Positions 1-6,466 of a DNA stretch of 12,203 bases are shown here, piece by piece. The stretch comes from Anaerolineales bacterium UBA4823 (GTDB taxonomy: Bacteria > Chloroflexota > Anaerolineae > Anaerolineales > UBA4823). Each line of letters begins with the position of its first letter. Position 1 is the stretch's first letter. Position numbers and translations under genes: made by a program. The DNA lies in contig DHFN01000039.1 of NCBI GenBank assembly GCA_002402275.1, positions 1 to 12,203 of the forward strand, in the 5' to 3' direction. Below the pieces are notes generated by a model, which was not told where the DNA came from, searched no databases, and saw only the letters and a program-made list of their open reading frames with translations.

Positions 1-127
1 TTCATCTTCGAATGCCGCCTTCCGGCGGTATAGCCGAATCTCGATATGACAATGATGACTTATGGGACAATCTCGAAACCGCAAGCAAGCTGGCTGACTC
101 CAAACCTGGAGTTCCAAATTTTTGGAC
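1..127. other. Non-coding edge region with small inverted repeats
   Basis: I see no supportable gene here. Three short inverted repeats are visible. Positions 13-30 form a 7-bp stem (TGCCGCC with GGCGGTA, one G-U pair) around a TTCC loop. Positions 97-112 pair ACTCCA with TGGAGT around AACC. Positions 113-126 pair TCCAAA with TTTGGA around TT. The last two lie just beyond the uvrA stop codon, so in the uvrA transcript they would be two small consecutive hairpins. Neither is followed by a U-tract on the uvrA strand, so an intrinsic terminator is not supported. The heptamer ATCTCGA also occurs twice, about 31 bases apart. The region could be the edge of a dispersed repeat or simply a 3' untranslated region. 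Confidence 0.35.
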
Positions 128-3043
128 TTACGGAACCGTACAGACCACATTACGTAGGAATTGTCCGGTATACGAATTTGGGTTGGCGCAAATCTCTTCG
201 GGAGTGCCAATTCCCACAATTTCACCACCGCGATCGCCGCCCTCGGGACCAAGATCAATGATATAATCCGCCACTTTGATAATATCCAAATTATGTTCAA
301 TGATTAAAACCGTATTGCCTGCGTCAACCAAGCGTTGTAAAACTTCGATTAATTTATGGACGTCTGCGGCGTGTAATCCAACCGAAGGCTCGTCCAAAAC
401 ATAGATGGTTCTGCCGGTCGAACGGCGAGAGAGCTCTTTGGCTAGTTTTACCCGCTGGGCTTCTCCACCAGAAAGTGTGGGGGCAGGTTGACCGATGCGG
501 ATATACCCTAATCCGACATCCTGCAAAGTTTGTAAACGGTTGGTCATATTTTGAAAAGCTGAGAAAACTTCTAATGCTCTATCAACGGTTAAATCGAGGA
601 CATCGGCAATGTTAAAGTCTTTGAAGCGCACCTGTAAAGTTTCGCGGTTGAAACGTGCTCCGTGGCAGACATCACACGGCACATAGACATCGGGAAGGAA
701 TTGCATTTCGATGCGTAACTGACCCTGTCCTTGGCAGGCTTCACACCGACCGCCATGAACATTGAAAGAAAATCGTCCCGGTTTATACCCGCGAATTTTG
801 CTTTCGGGCAATTCTGCAAACAAGGTTCGAATTAAATCAAACAAACCCGTATAGGTGCCGGGGTTGGAACGCGGGGTTCTTCCGATAGGAGATTGATCTA
901 TATTGATAATTTTATCAATGTGCTCCAATCCTTCGATGCGGTCATAGGCTCCAGGCTGAGCGTGGGCGCGATAGAGATGTTGTGCCAGGGCTTTATAAAG
1001 AATTTCCACCATCAGAGTGGATTTTCCAGATCCCGAAACCCCAGTGATGCAGACAAATTTTCCTAGAGGGATAGAAACGTCTATGTTTTTCAGGTTATTC
1101 TCACGAGCACCAACAATCCGGAGGCTTTTTCCATTTCCCATTCGGCGCTGATTTGGGATGGGCACTTGCAATCGGCGGGAGATATAGGCACCGGTGAGCG
1201 AGCGCGGATTTTCAAGGATGTCTTCCAGCTTCCCTTCGGCAATCACTTCGCCTCCCTGTTCGCCTGCTCCGGGTCCTAAATCCACCACCCAATCAGCAGC
1301 TCGGATAGTTTCTTCATCATGCTCAACTACTAACACCGTGTTCCCTAAATCCCTTAATCCTTGCAGGGTATGGAGTAAACGGGTGTTATCACGGGGGTGC
1401 AGCCCAATCGAAGGTTCGTCCAAAACGTAAAGGACACCCATCAAGCGTGATCCAACTTGGGTAGCAAGGCGAATGCGCTGTGCTTCACCGCCAGAGAGCG
1501 AACCTGCTGAACGTTGCAAGGTTAGATAATCTAACCCGACATCCACTAAGAATCCTAGACGAGCAACAATCTCCTTCAAGATTCGCTCCGAGATGGTTTT
1601 TTGGCGGGTAGTTAATGGGGAATTTTCACCCATGAGTTTTTGCACCCAATCCAGAGTGCGTAAAACCGGCCATTCGGTCACTTCAATAATGTTTTTATTG
1701 TCCACTGTCACCGCTAAAGCTTCTGGGCGTAAACGCTTCCCCTGGCAAGCTGGACAAATCACTTCGTTCATCACCTCGGAAATCCTTTCGCGGATATATT
1801 CCGAATTCGTTTCCTGATAACGGCGATGTAAGTTATTGATGATTCCCTCAAAGCTAGTGCGAAAAGTGGCTTGCCTTCCATCTTTGTTCTGATACTGAAT
1901 CGGCACTTCTTGACCGCGGGTACCATACAGCAAAATATCTAGCTTCTCAGGAGAAATTTTGCTGACCGGGGTATCTAAATCAATGTGGTATTCTCGGGCT
2001 ACTGCTTGTAATGCCTGCCAATAATACCCCCCTTCTTCGCGTGGCCCATTCCATTCTGATATGATGATAGCACCTTCATTAAGAGATAGATCTTTGTTCG
2101 GAATGAGTAATTCAGGATCGATCACCAATTTGCCCCCTAATCCTTGGCATTCCGGACAAGCACCATGCGGTGTATTAAAAGAAAATGTACGTGGTTCAAT
2201 CTCTGGAATACTGATCCCGTGTTCCGGGCAAGCCAGGTGTTCGGAAAAATGCTGATCATATGGTTGGGTCGAGCTGCCATTTTCATTTTCTCTTGGAGGA
2301 GGGGTAATCTGAATCGTCAAATATCCATCACCAAATTTTAGGGCTGTTTCAATTGAATCGGTGAGACGGGAACGGTTGGTTTTTTCTTCTTCCTCATCTT
2401 CTGCTTGATGAACGACGAGACGATCCACCACTGCTTCAATGGTATGGATTTTGTACCGATCCATCATAATTTCTTCTTCGAGGTCATGCACAATTCCATC
2501 TACTCGAGCTCGCACAAACCCGGCTTTACGGATTTCGTCAAGCACTGCTTGATGGGTGCCTTTTCTTCCTCGTATTAATGGGGAAAGGATAAGTAAGCGA
2601 GAACCTTCAGGAAGTTTTTCCACAATATCCACAATTTCCTGAGCGGATTGTTTGGTGACTTCACGACCACAGATTGGACAATGTGGAATACCCACCCGGG
2701 CATATAACAATCGCAAGTAATCGTAAATCTCAGTCACGGTTCCGACTGTCGAGCGTGGATTGTGAGATGTTCCTTTTTGATCAATCGAAACAGCGGGGGA
2801 TAATCCCTCGATGTAATCAACATCAGGTTTATCCATTTGCCCAAGGAATTGGCGGGCATAGGCAGAAAGGGATTCTACATAACGGCGTTGTCCTTCTGCA
2901 AAGATTGTATCAAATGCCAGGGATGATTTCCCCGAGCCAGAAAGACCAGTAATGACAACCAATTTATCGCGCGGAATTTCAACGGTTATATTTTTTAAGT
3001 TATGCACCCGCGCTCCAACTACGCGGATCACGTTTTGAGTCAT
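128..3043 (-). CDS. uvrA: Excinuclease ABC subunit UvrA
   Basis: UvrA is the DNA-damage sensor of nucleotide excision repair. As a dimer it scans DNA in the cytoplasm, loads UvrB at lesions and is then released in an ATP-dependent way. The 971-residue protein is full length for the family and carries two ABC ATPase modules. Walker A motifs lie at 33-40 (GLSGSGKS) and 668-675 (GVSGSGKS), LSGGE signatures at 516-520 and 857-861, and Walker B motifs at 539-549 (YVLDEPSIGLH) and 881-891 (YVLDEPSVGLH). Zinc-type cysteine pairs are C122/C125, C272 with C296/C299, C430/C433, and C767/C770 with C790/C793; the last group matches the DNA-binding zinc module of known UvrA proteins. An acidic stretch (EDEEEE, about 215-220) lies in the insertion between the first module's halves. 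The ATG at 3041-3043 follows an AGGCAGG-type ribosome site at suitable distance. The gene stands alone, divergent from the secreted-protein gene, and has its own promoter. Confidence 0.98.
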   Translation of the reverse strand: MTQNVIRVVGARVHNLKNITVEIPRDKLVVITGLSGSGKSSLAFDTIFAEGQRRYVESLSAYARQFLGQMDKPDVDYIEGLSPAVSIDQKGTSHNPRSTVGTVTEIYDYLRLLYARVGIPHCPICGREVTKQSAQEIVDIVEKLPEGSRLLILSPLIRGRKGTHQAVLDEIRKAGFVRARVDGIVHDLEEEIMMDRYKIHTIEAVVDRLVVHQAEDEEEEKTNRSRLTDSIETALKFGDGYLTIQITPPPRENENGSSTQPYDQHFSEHLACPEHGISIPEIEPRTFSFNTPHGACPECQGLGGKLVIDPELLIPNKDLSLNEGAIIISEWNGPREEGGYYWQALQAVAREYHIDLDTPVSKISPEKLDILLYGTRGQEVPIQYQNKDGRQATFRTSFEGIINNLHRRYQETNSEYIRERISEVMNEVICPACQGKRLRPEALAVTVDNKNIIEVTEWPVLRTLDWVQKLMGENSPLTTRQKTISERILKEIVARLGFLVDVGLDYLTLQRSAGSLSGGEAQRIRLATQVGSRLMGVLYVLDEPSIGLHPRDNTRLLHTLQGLRDLGNTVLVVEHDEETIRAADWVVDLGPGAGEQGGEVIAEGKLEDILENPRSLTGAYISRRLQVPIPNQRRMGNGKSLRIVGARENNLKNIDVSIPLGKFVCITGVSGSGKSTLMVEILYKALAQHLYRAHAQPGAYDRIEGLEHIDKIINIDQSPIGRTPRSNPGTYTGLFDLIRTLFAELPESKIRGYKPGRFSFNVHGGRCEACQGQGQLRIEMQFLPDVYVPCDVCHGARFNRETLQVRFKDFNIADVLDLTVDRALEVFSAFQNMTNRLQTLQDVGLGYIRIGQPAPTLSGGEAQRVKLAKELSRRSTGRTIYVLDEPSVGLHAADVHKLIEVLQRLVDAGNTVLIIEHNLDIIKVADYIIDLGPEGGDRGGEIVGIGTPEEICANPNSYTGQFLRNVVCTVP

Positions 3044-3061
3044 AATACCTGCCTGTTAAAT

Positions 3062-3075
3062 GTCTAATATCAGAC
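3062..3075. promoter_or_regulatory. 14-bp near-palindrome, candidate uvrA operator
   Basis: The sequence GTCTAATATCAGAC is an inverted repeat with a single mismatched pair (6 of 7 pairs match). It lies 19-32 bases before the uvrA start codon and covers the transcription start predicted from the extended -10 box, where a bound repressor would block initiation. Since uvrA is an SOS gene in many bacteria, LexA is the obvious candidate, but the sequence does not match the LexA boxes I know from Firmicutes, Actinobacteria or Proteobacteria. The assignment is an inference from position and symmetry. Confidence 0.35.
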
Positions 3076-3080
3076 TTTTC

Positions 3081-3089
3081 ATTATACCA
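3081..3089 (-). promoter_or_regulatory. Extended -10 promoter of uvrA
   Basis: On the minus strand this reads TGGTATAAT, an exact extended -10 element (TGn plus a perfect TATAAT). I find no good -35 hexamer at 16-18 bases, which is normal for extended -10 promoters. The predicted transcription start is near 3074, giving a leader of about 30 nt that contains the ribosome site of uvrA. Confidence 0.6.
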
Positions 3090-3203
3090 AAAGGCGTATT
3101 GGATGAGGGCACGAACTAATCCTCAAAGTAAAGATAAATAAATAAGGGAGCTTTAGGAACAACTTTAAATTATCGTACAAAACTGTAAGGTAATTGCTGT
3201 AAT

Positions 3204-3233
3204 TTGAATCCAAATTTTATGGTAATTTATGAT
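3204..3233 (+). promoter_or_regulatory. Candidate promoter of the secreted Asp-box/DUF1906 gene
   Basis: TTGAAT at 3204-3209 and TATGAT at 3228-3233 are separated by 18 bases and match the sigma-70 consensus at 4 of 6 and 5 of 6 positions. The predicted start of transcription, near 3240, lies after the ATG at 3229 and before the ATG at 3259, which supports the downstream start codon. In AT-rich DNA such matches arise by chance, so this is tentative. Confidence 0.3.
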
Positions 3234-3258
3234 TGTTTCTGGGATAGTAGAAAATACT

Positions 3259-5139
3259 ATGCTCAAACTATTTTTTAAGCAGTATTCAAACCATAAGAAG
3301 TGGGCGGTTTACATCGCTACGATTGGGATAATTATTACTTTATGGGCTAATTTGTCATTAGCTGCAGCAAACTTTCAGGATCAAACTGCTCCTAGTAATT
3401 GGTTGGAGTTTAATTTGCTAGACTCAACAACGGGATGGGTTTGGCTGGAAAACCGCCTTTATTGGACCGAAGATAACGGAAATTCATGGCAGGATATCAC
3501 ACCTAATGGGAAAGAAGACCTTCAAATAGCAGCAGTGTTTTTCCCTCAACCCGGGTTGGGTTATGTGTTAATGAATAACCCTGAACCTGAGGATCAGCAA
3601 AAGTTATGGCTTGTCCAAACCACTAACCCTAAAATTGGTTGGAACTATCAGGAAATATTTCTACCGGATAATGGTCAATGGAATCCACCGATTGAATCAT
3701 ATCGGCTCGATTTTTTAGACGAACACCATGGTTGGTTGATGGTGAAATATGCAGGCAGTTCTAATTTCAACTTAGGGGCTTTGTACCTCACTCGGGATGG
3801 TGGAGCAAGTTGGGTAAAAAGTGATCTAATGGAGGCAGGTGAACTCTACTTTTCCAATCCTGATATTGGGTGGTGGGTTTCTGGTTTAAACGATAGTGAA
3901 ATATATCAAACCACCGATAGTGGATTGACCTGGCAGCCAAGCCACAATATTCCATTATCCATTGATAGCCAGGGAATGACCAATTTTACAATTGCTAATG
4001 GCAGTACGAACCAGGCCAAATTACTGCTTGCCAAAGGAGATCCAATTGAATTGAAATCTCAAACTAACCTGGAATTCGATAGCGCTGAGGATTTTGGGAA
4101 AGGAATTGTTCGATTAGATTTTTTGGATGAGGAGCTCGGTTGGGGGAGTTTTCAAAATGGACAATGTAACGTCACTAAAGAGGGGAATATTCAATGCCAG
4201 CGCCGCTTCGGGTTATTAAAAACTGAGAACAATGGCAAGGATTGGGAAGTTATTAACCTTCCTAATTCGACTTCCTTGGGTGGAATTTCAGAAGAATCGT
4301 TTTCCATTCCCTCTGGAACACAACGTCTAAATGAAGCAACAACACCTAGCACAGAAAGCTTGGCAACCCAATTTGAGGGGCATGCCTTTGATAAATGTGA
4401 AGTGCCTACCTTAGCTCAATTGCAAAGTTGGATCACTTCCAGCCCCTATCGGGGTCTGAATTTATACATTGGGGGTAGTCTTCGATCCTGTGCAAATTCA
4501 GCATTGAATGCTGATTTTGTTTCCCAGATCAGGCAAACCCAGGGCTGGTATATCATCCCCACCTGGGTAGGTTCGCAGGCTCCTTGTACCAATTTCAAAA
4601 CCCGTTTCAGCAGTAATACCACCACTGCCTTTCAGCAAGGAGTAATTGAGGCAAACAGTGCCCTAGCTGTGGCGCAGGCATTAAATCTTTCTTTCCCAGA
4701 TCAGAGTGGTACGATTATTTATTATGATTTGGAAGCGTATGATACGACCAATGGTAGTTGTAACGAAGCGGTGAAGAGTTTTATGAATGGATGGACCACT
4801 CAAATCCATGCTAAAAGAAGCCTGGCAGGCGTTTATAGCGTTGGTCCTGCTTTAAACCTGATTTCAACAATTGTTAATCCGCCGGATGCAATCTGGCCTG
4901 CTCATTGGATCTATAAACAATATAACCCCGCTGCAACTGTATGGGATGTTTACCACTTATCGAATGCTTTTTGGAGCAATCATCAACGTATCCGCCAGTA
5001 TAGTGGTGGACATTCTGAAAGCTGGGGAACGGTTAGTCTAAATATTGATAGCGATGTGACGGATGGCATGGTACTCAATTCATGGCGGGTATTCCTCGAT
5101 TTACCCAACCAATTCTTTTTACCCATTATTATCCGATAA
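3259..5139 (+). CDS. Secreted protein: four Asp-box repeats plus DUF1906 glycoside-hydrolase-like domain
   Basis: Exported 626-residue protein of unknown function. I chose the ATG at 3259: it gives a clean signal peptide (lysines at 3, 7, 13 and 14, a hydrophobic stretch about 16-35, AAA at 35-37) and follows a plausible promoter. The in-frame ATG at 3229 would add ten residues, and neither start has a good ribosome site. The N-terminal half holds four Asp-box motifs of the BNR/sialidase or YCF48-like kind: TEDNGNSW (70-77), TRDGGASW (178-185), TTDSGLTW (218-225) and TENNGKDW (322-329), each preceded by a GW strand, suggesting beta-propeller blades. Residues about 374-602 resemble the DUF1906/Rv2525c TIM-barrel domain: FDKC, YIGG, GW-IIPTWVG-APC, IIYYDLEAY (D490 and E492 as candidate active-site acids), GVYS, QYSGG and NIDSDV. 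Cysteines at 380, 411, 443 and 501 could form disulfides. The tail FFLPIIIR closes the protein. A wall- or glycan-related role is possible, but the substrate is unknown. There is no twin-arginine motif despite the neighbouring tatA. Confidence 0.8.
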   Translation: MLKLFFKQYSNHKKWAVYIATIGIIITLWANLSLAAANFQDQTAPSNWLEFNLLDSTTGWVWLENRLYWTEDNGNSWQDITPNGKEDLQIAAVFFPQPGLGYVLMNNPEPEDQQKLWLVQTTNPKIGWNYQEIFLPDNGQWNPPIESYRLDFLDEHHGWLMVKYAGSSNFNLGALYLTRDGGASWVKSDLMEAGELYFSNPDIGWWVSGLNDSEIYQTTDSGLTWQPSHNIPLSIDSQGMTNFTIANGSTNQAKLLLAKGDPIELKSQTNLEFDSAEDFGKGIVRLDFLDEELGWGSFQNGQCNVTKEGNIQCQRRFGLLKTENNGKDWEVINLPNSTSLGGISEESFSIPSGTQRLNEATTPSTESLATQFEGHAFDKCEVPTLAQLQSWITSSPYRGLNLYIGGSLRSCANSALNADFVSQIRQTQGWYIIPTWVGSQAPCTNFKTRFSSNTTTAFQQGVIEANSALAVAQALNLSFPDQSGTIIYYDLEAYDTTNGSCNEAVKSFMNGWTTQIHAKRSLAGVYSVGPALNLISTIVNPPDAIWPAHWIYKQYNPAATVWDVYHLSNAFWSNHQRIRQYSGGHSESWGTVSLNIDSDVTDGMVLNSWRVFLDLPNQFFLPIIIR

Positions 5140-5155
5140 AACCAAATACAGTACC

Positions 5156-5350
5156 CTATGCTTTATCGTCTGGTTTCTCTTCATTTTTTTTAGCTTTTTC
5201 TTCTTGGTCTTCTTCGCCTTGAATTCCCTTGCGGAATTCATGCAGCCCTTTTCCCATTTCACCGGCGACTTTGCTGATGCGTCCGACCCCAAAGAGTAAT
5301 ATGATGATAATCAAGATGATAATTAATTCAGTAGGACCTAAACCAAACAT
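5156..5350 (-). CDS. tatA: Sec-independent (twin-arginine) translocase subunit TatA
   Basis: TatA oligomerises in the cytoplasmic membrane to form the passage through which TatC-bound, folded twin-arginine proteins are exported. The 64-residue product has the family layout: a short N-terminus with GPTEL (5-9), one very hydrophobic membrane helix (about 7-20, rich in I and L), the FG hinge at 20-21, an amphipathic helix (about 23-42, ending HEFRKG) and a charged tail rich in E and K. The polar/acidic residue before the helix (E8) is conserved in TatA. The ATG at 5348-5350 has an excellent AAGGAG ribosome site six bases upstream. No tatB or tatC is in the window, so the channel partner must be encoded elsewhere. 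The gene converges on the secreted-protein gene, with 16 bases between stop codons. TatB is less likely given the short tail. Confidence 0.92.
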   Translation of the reverse strand: MFGLGPTELIIILIIIILLFGVGRISKVAGEMGKGLHEFRKGIQGEEDQEEKAKKNEEKPDDKA

Positions 5351-5510
5351 TTGTACTCCTTTATCAACCTTTTTAACCTCGAAAAGATTAAGAAATGATC
5401 CGTTTATCCTTCAATTCCTGCCAATCGAAATCCCCCATGCATTCTTTGAAAATCTTTATGGATTGAAACCTGATTAAATCGAAGTGCTTTAACATACAAC
5501 CTTCACTTAT

Positions 5511-5516
5511 ATTATA
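5511..5516 (-). promoter_or_regulatory. Candidate -10 box of tatA
   Basis: A perfect TATAAT is present on the minus strand, preceded by GGGG. No convincing -35 lies 16-18 bases upstream. If used, transcription would start near 5504 and leave a leader of about 150 nt before tatA. A weaker alternative is closer: TTGAAG (5414-5409 on the minus strand), 18 bases, then TAATCT (5390-5385). I cannot decide between them. Confidence 0.3.
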
Positions 5517-5679
5517 CCCCTTATTTGTCCCAAATTCGGAAAAAAATTGGGGTAGTGAAGCATAGAATCAATTCTCACGGAGTTTGCTACATAACCAAGC
5601 TTATTGATGAAGTTATTCTCCTCCCCCCTAAGATGGAAATTCATGGTGTTCTGTGGAAATACTCGCAATCACAAAATAC

Positions 5680-5695
5680 TTGTGTAATTACAAAA
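5680..5695. promoter_or_regulatory. Imperfect palindrome, candidate operator upstream of uspA
   Basis: TTGTGTAATTACAAAA is an inverted repeat with seven of eight pairs matching, and its core TGTAATTACA is perfect. It lies about 76 bases upstream of the predicted uspA -35 box and overlaps a second small repeat (CACAA, five bases, TTGTG at 5670-5684). The TTGTG/CAAAA half-sites recall Rex or CRP/FNR-type operators, but the spacing fits none of them exactly. It may equally be chance in AT-rich DNA. Confidence 0.2.
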
Positions 5696-5771
5696 GAATA
5701 AAGTGACTAAAGCAATTTAAGTGGGGTTGTTAAGGATAATTCTCCCTAAATTAATGTAAAATAATAATACA

Positions 5772-5800
5772 TTGAATACCTAAATTTTGTTGACTATAAA
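5772..5800 (+). promoter_or_regulatory. Candidate sigma-70 promoter of uspA
   Basis: TTGAAT at 5772-5777, then exactly 17 bases, then TATAAA at 5795-5800, matching the consensus hexamers at 4 of 6 and 5 of 6 positions. Transcription would begin near 5807, leaving a leader of roughly 110 nt before the universal stress protein gene. Confidence 0.45.
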
Positions 5801-5916
5801 TAAACCCGGTGCAGATGGAGTAATCAGATTCCGCCTTATTCTTTAAGTGCTTTTGTGTTCAATAATTTATCCAGAGGCGTCATTAAATAATTCAAAAAAT
5901 TCAAAAGGAGGTTACG

Positions 5917-6336
5917 ATGTTTAAAAAGATTATCTTAGGAATAGATGGTTCTGATCATGCACTCAAGGCAGCCCAAGTAGCTGGGGACCTGGCTCGTGTG
6001 ATGAACTCGCAATTAGTGGTTGTAACAGCTTATGACCCCATTCCTTCTTACTTAGGAGAACCGAATTTACAGGAGGCGATCTCAGCGCGCTTGAATGCGG
6101 CAAATAAAATCCTCACTATTGGTCTTGAAGAAGTGGGTGAGGTACCCGCTGGGATTGAAACTGAAGCTATTGAGGGCTCTGCTGCAGAAGTAATCCTCGA
6201 TGTAGCCCAAGTAAGAGGAGGGGATCTAATTGTGGTTGGATCGAGAGGATTAGGGACATTGACTGGTTTGTTATTAGGAAGTCAAAGCCAAAAAATCATC
6301 CAACATGCAACCTGTCCTGTTTTGGTAGTGAGGTAG
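5917..6336 (+). CDS. Universal stress protein, UspA family (ATP-binding type)
   Basis: Single-domain cytoplasmic universal stress protein of 139 residues, the normal length. It shows the family's Rossmann-like alpha/beta pattern: strand KKIILGIDGS (3-12) with the D10 that contacts adenine nucleotide in related structures, strand QLVVVTAYD (32-40), and the C-terminal VVGSRG...GS region. The nucleotide motif G-x2-G-x9-G-S is intact at G108, G111, G121 and S122, so this belongs to the ATP-binding branch. It ends in the typical CPVLVVR. The ATG at 5917 has a near-ideal AAGGAGG ribosome site (5905-5911). Family members are usually induced by stress or growth arrest, but the client process is unknown. 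It precedes the transporter genes in the same direction with a 130-bp gap that holds its own promoter candidate, so it is probably a separate unit. Confidence 0.93.
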   Translation: MFKKIILGIDGSDHALKAAQVAGDLARVMNSQLVVVTAYDPIPSYLGEPNLQEAISARLNAANKILTIGLEEVGEVPAGIETEAIEGSAAEVILDVAQVRGGDLIVVGSRGLGTLTGLLLGSQSQKIIQHATCPVLVVR

Positions 6337-6374
6337 ATTATTCATTTAGCCAGTCTGAGGATGTGTGGTAGGAA

Positions 6375-6403
6375 ACACGAAAATCAAAGAAATCGTGTAT
6401 AAT
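6375..6403 (+). promoter_or_regulatory. Candidate promoter with inverted repeat ahead of the transporter operon
   Basis: A perfect TATAAT lies at 6398-6403, about 64 bases before the first ATPase gene. The hexamer 17 bases upstream (ACACGA, 6375-6380) is a poor -35. ACACGA recurs inverted as TCGTGT at 6393-6398, 12 bases away, so the two arms frame the spacer and run into the -10 box. This is the geometry of an operator for a dimeric regulator, which would also explain the weak -35 if an activator is used. The regulator is unknown. Confidence 0.35.
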
Positions 6404-6466
6404 ATTATTTACTTGCTTAGAAAAGGTAAGTTTATGGGACGAAATATTTTATAAAGGATAATATGA

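Larger units (their letters stand above)
5351..5916. other. 566-bp AT-rich gene-free region between tatA and uspA
   Basis: This divergent intergenic region carries stop codons in all frames at short intervals, and I find no ORF with a credible ribosome site. It holds candidate promoters for tatA (minus) and uspA (plus), a 12-bp palindrome AGAATCAATTCT at 5564-5575, and a longer imperfect palindrome at 5680-5695. It also contains several A/T runs. I see no tRNA-like cloverleaf and no clear riboswitch. A small RNA cannot be excluded from sequence alone. Confidence 0.5.

Noticed and set aside
12..266. Plus-strand ORF of 84 codons overlapping the uvrA 3' end
   Set aside because: No ribosome site, it overlaps the conserved UvrA C-terminus, and its product resembles nothing I recognise.
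3259..5139. Secreted protein as a Tat substrate because of neighbouring tatA
   Set aside because: Its signal peptide has no twin-arginine motif; the genes are convergent and need not be functionally linked.
5134..5168. CGATAAA/TTTATCG inverted repeat between the convergent stops, considered as a bidirectional terminator
   Set aside because: Only a 7-bp AT-rich stem with a 21-base loop and no U-tract; one arm lies inside tatA coding sequence.
5229..5477. Plus-strand ORF of 82 codons over the tatA start
   Set aside because: It is the antisense of tatA and its upstream region, with no ribosome site or family features.
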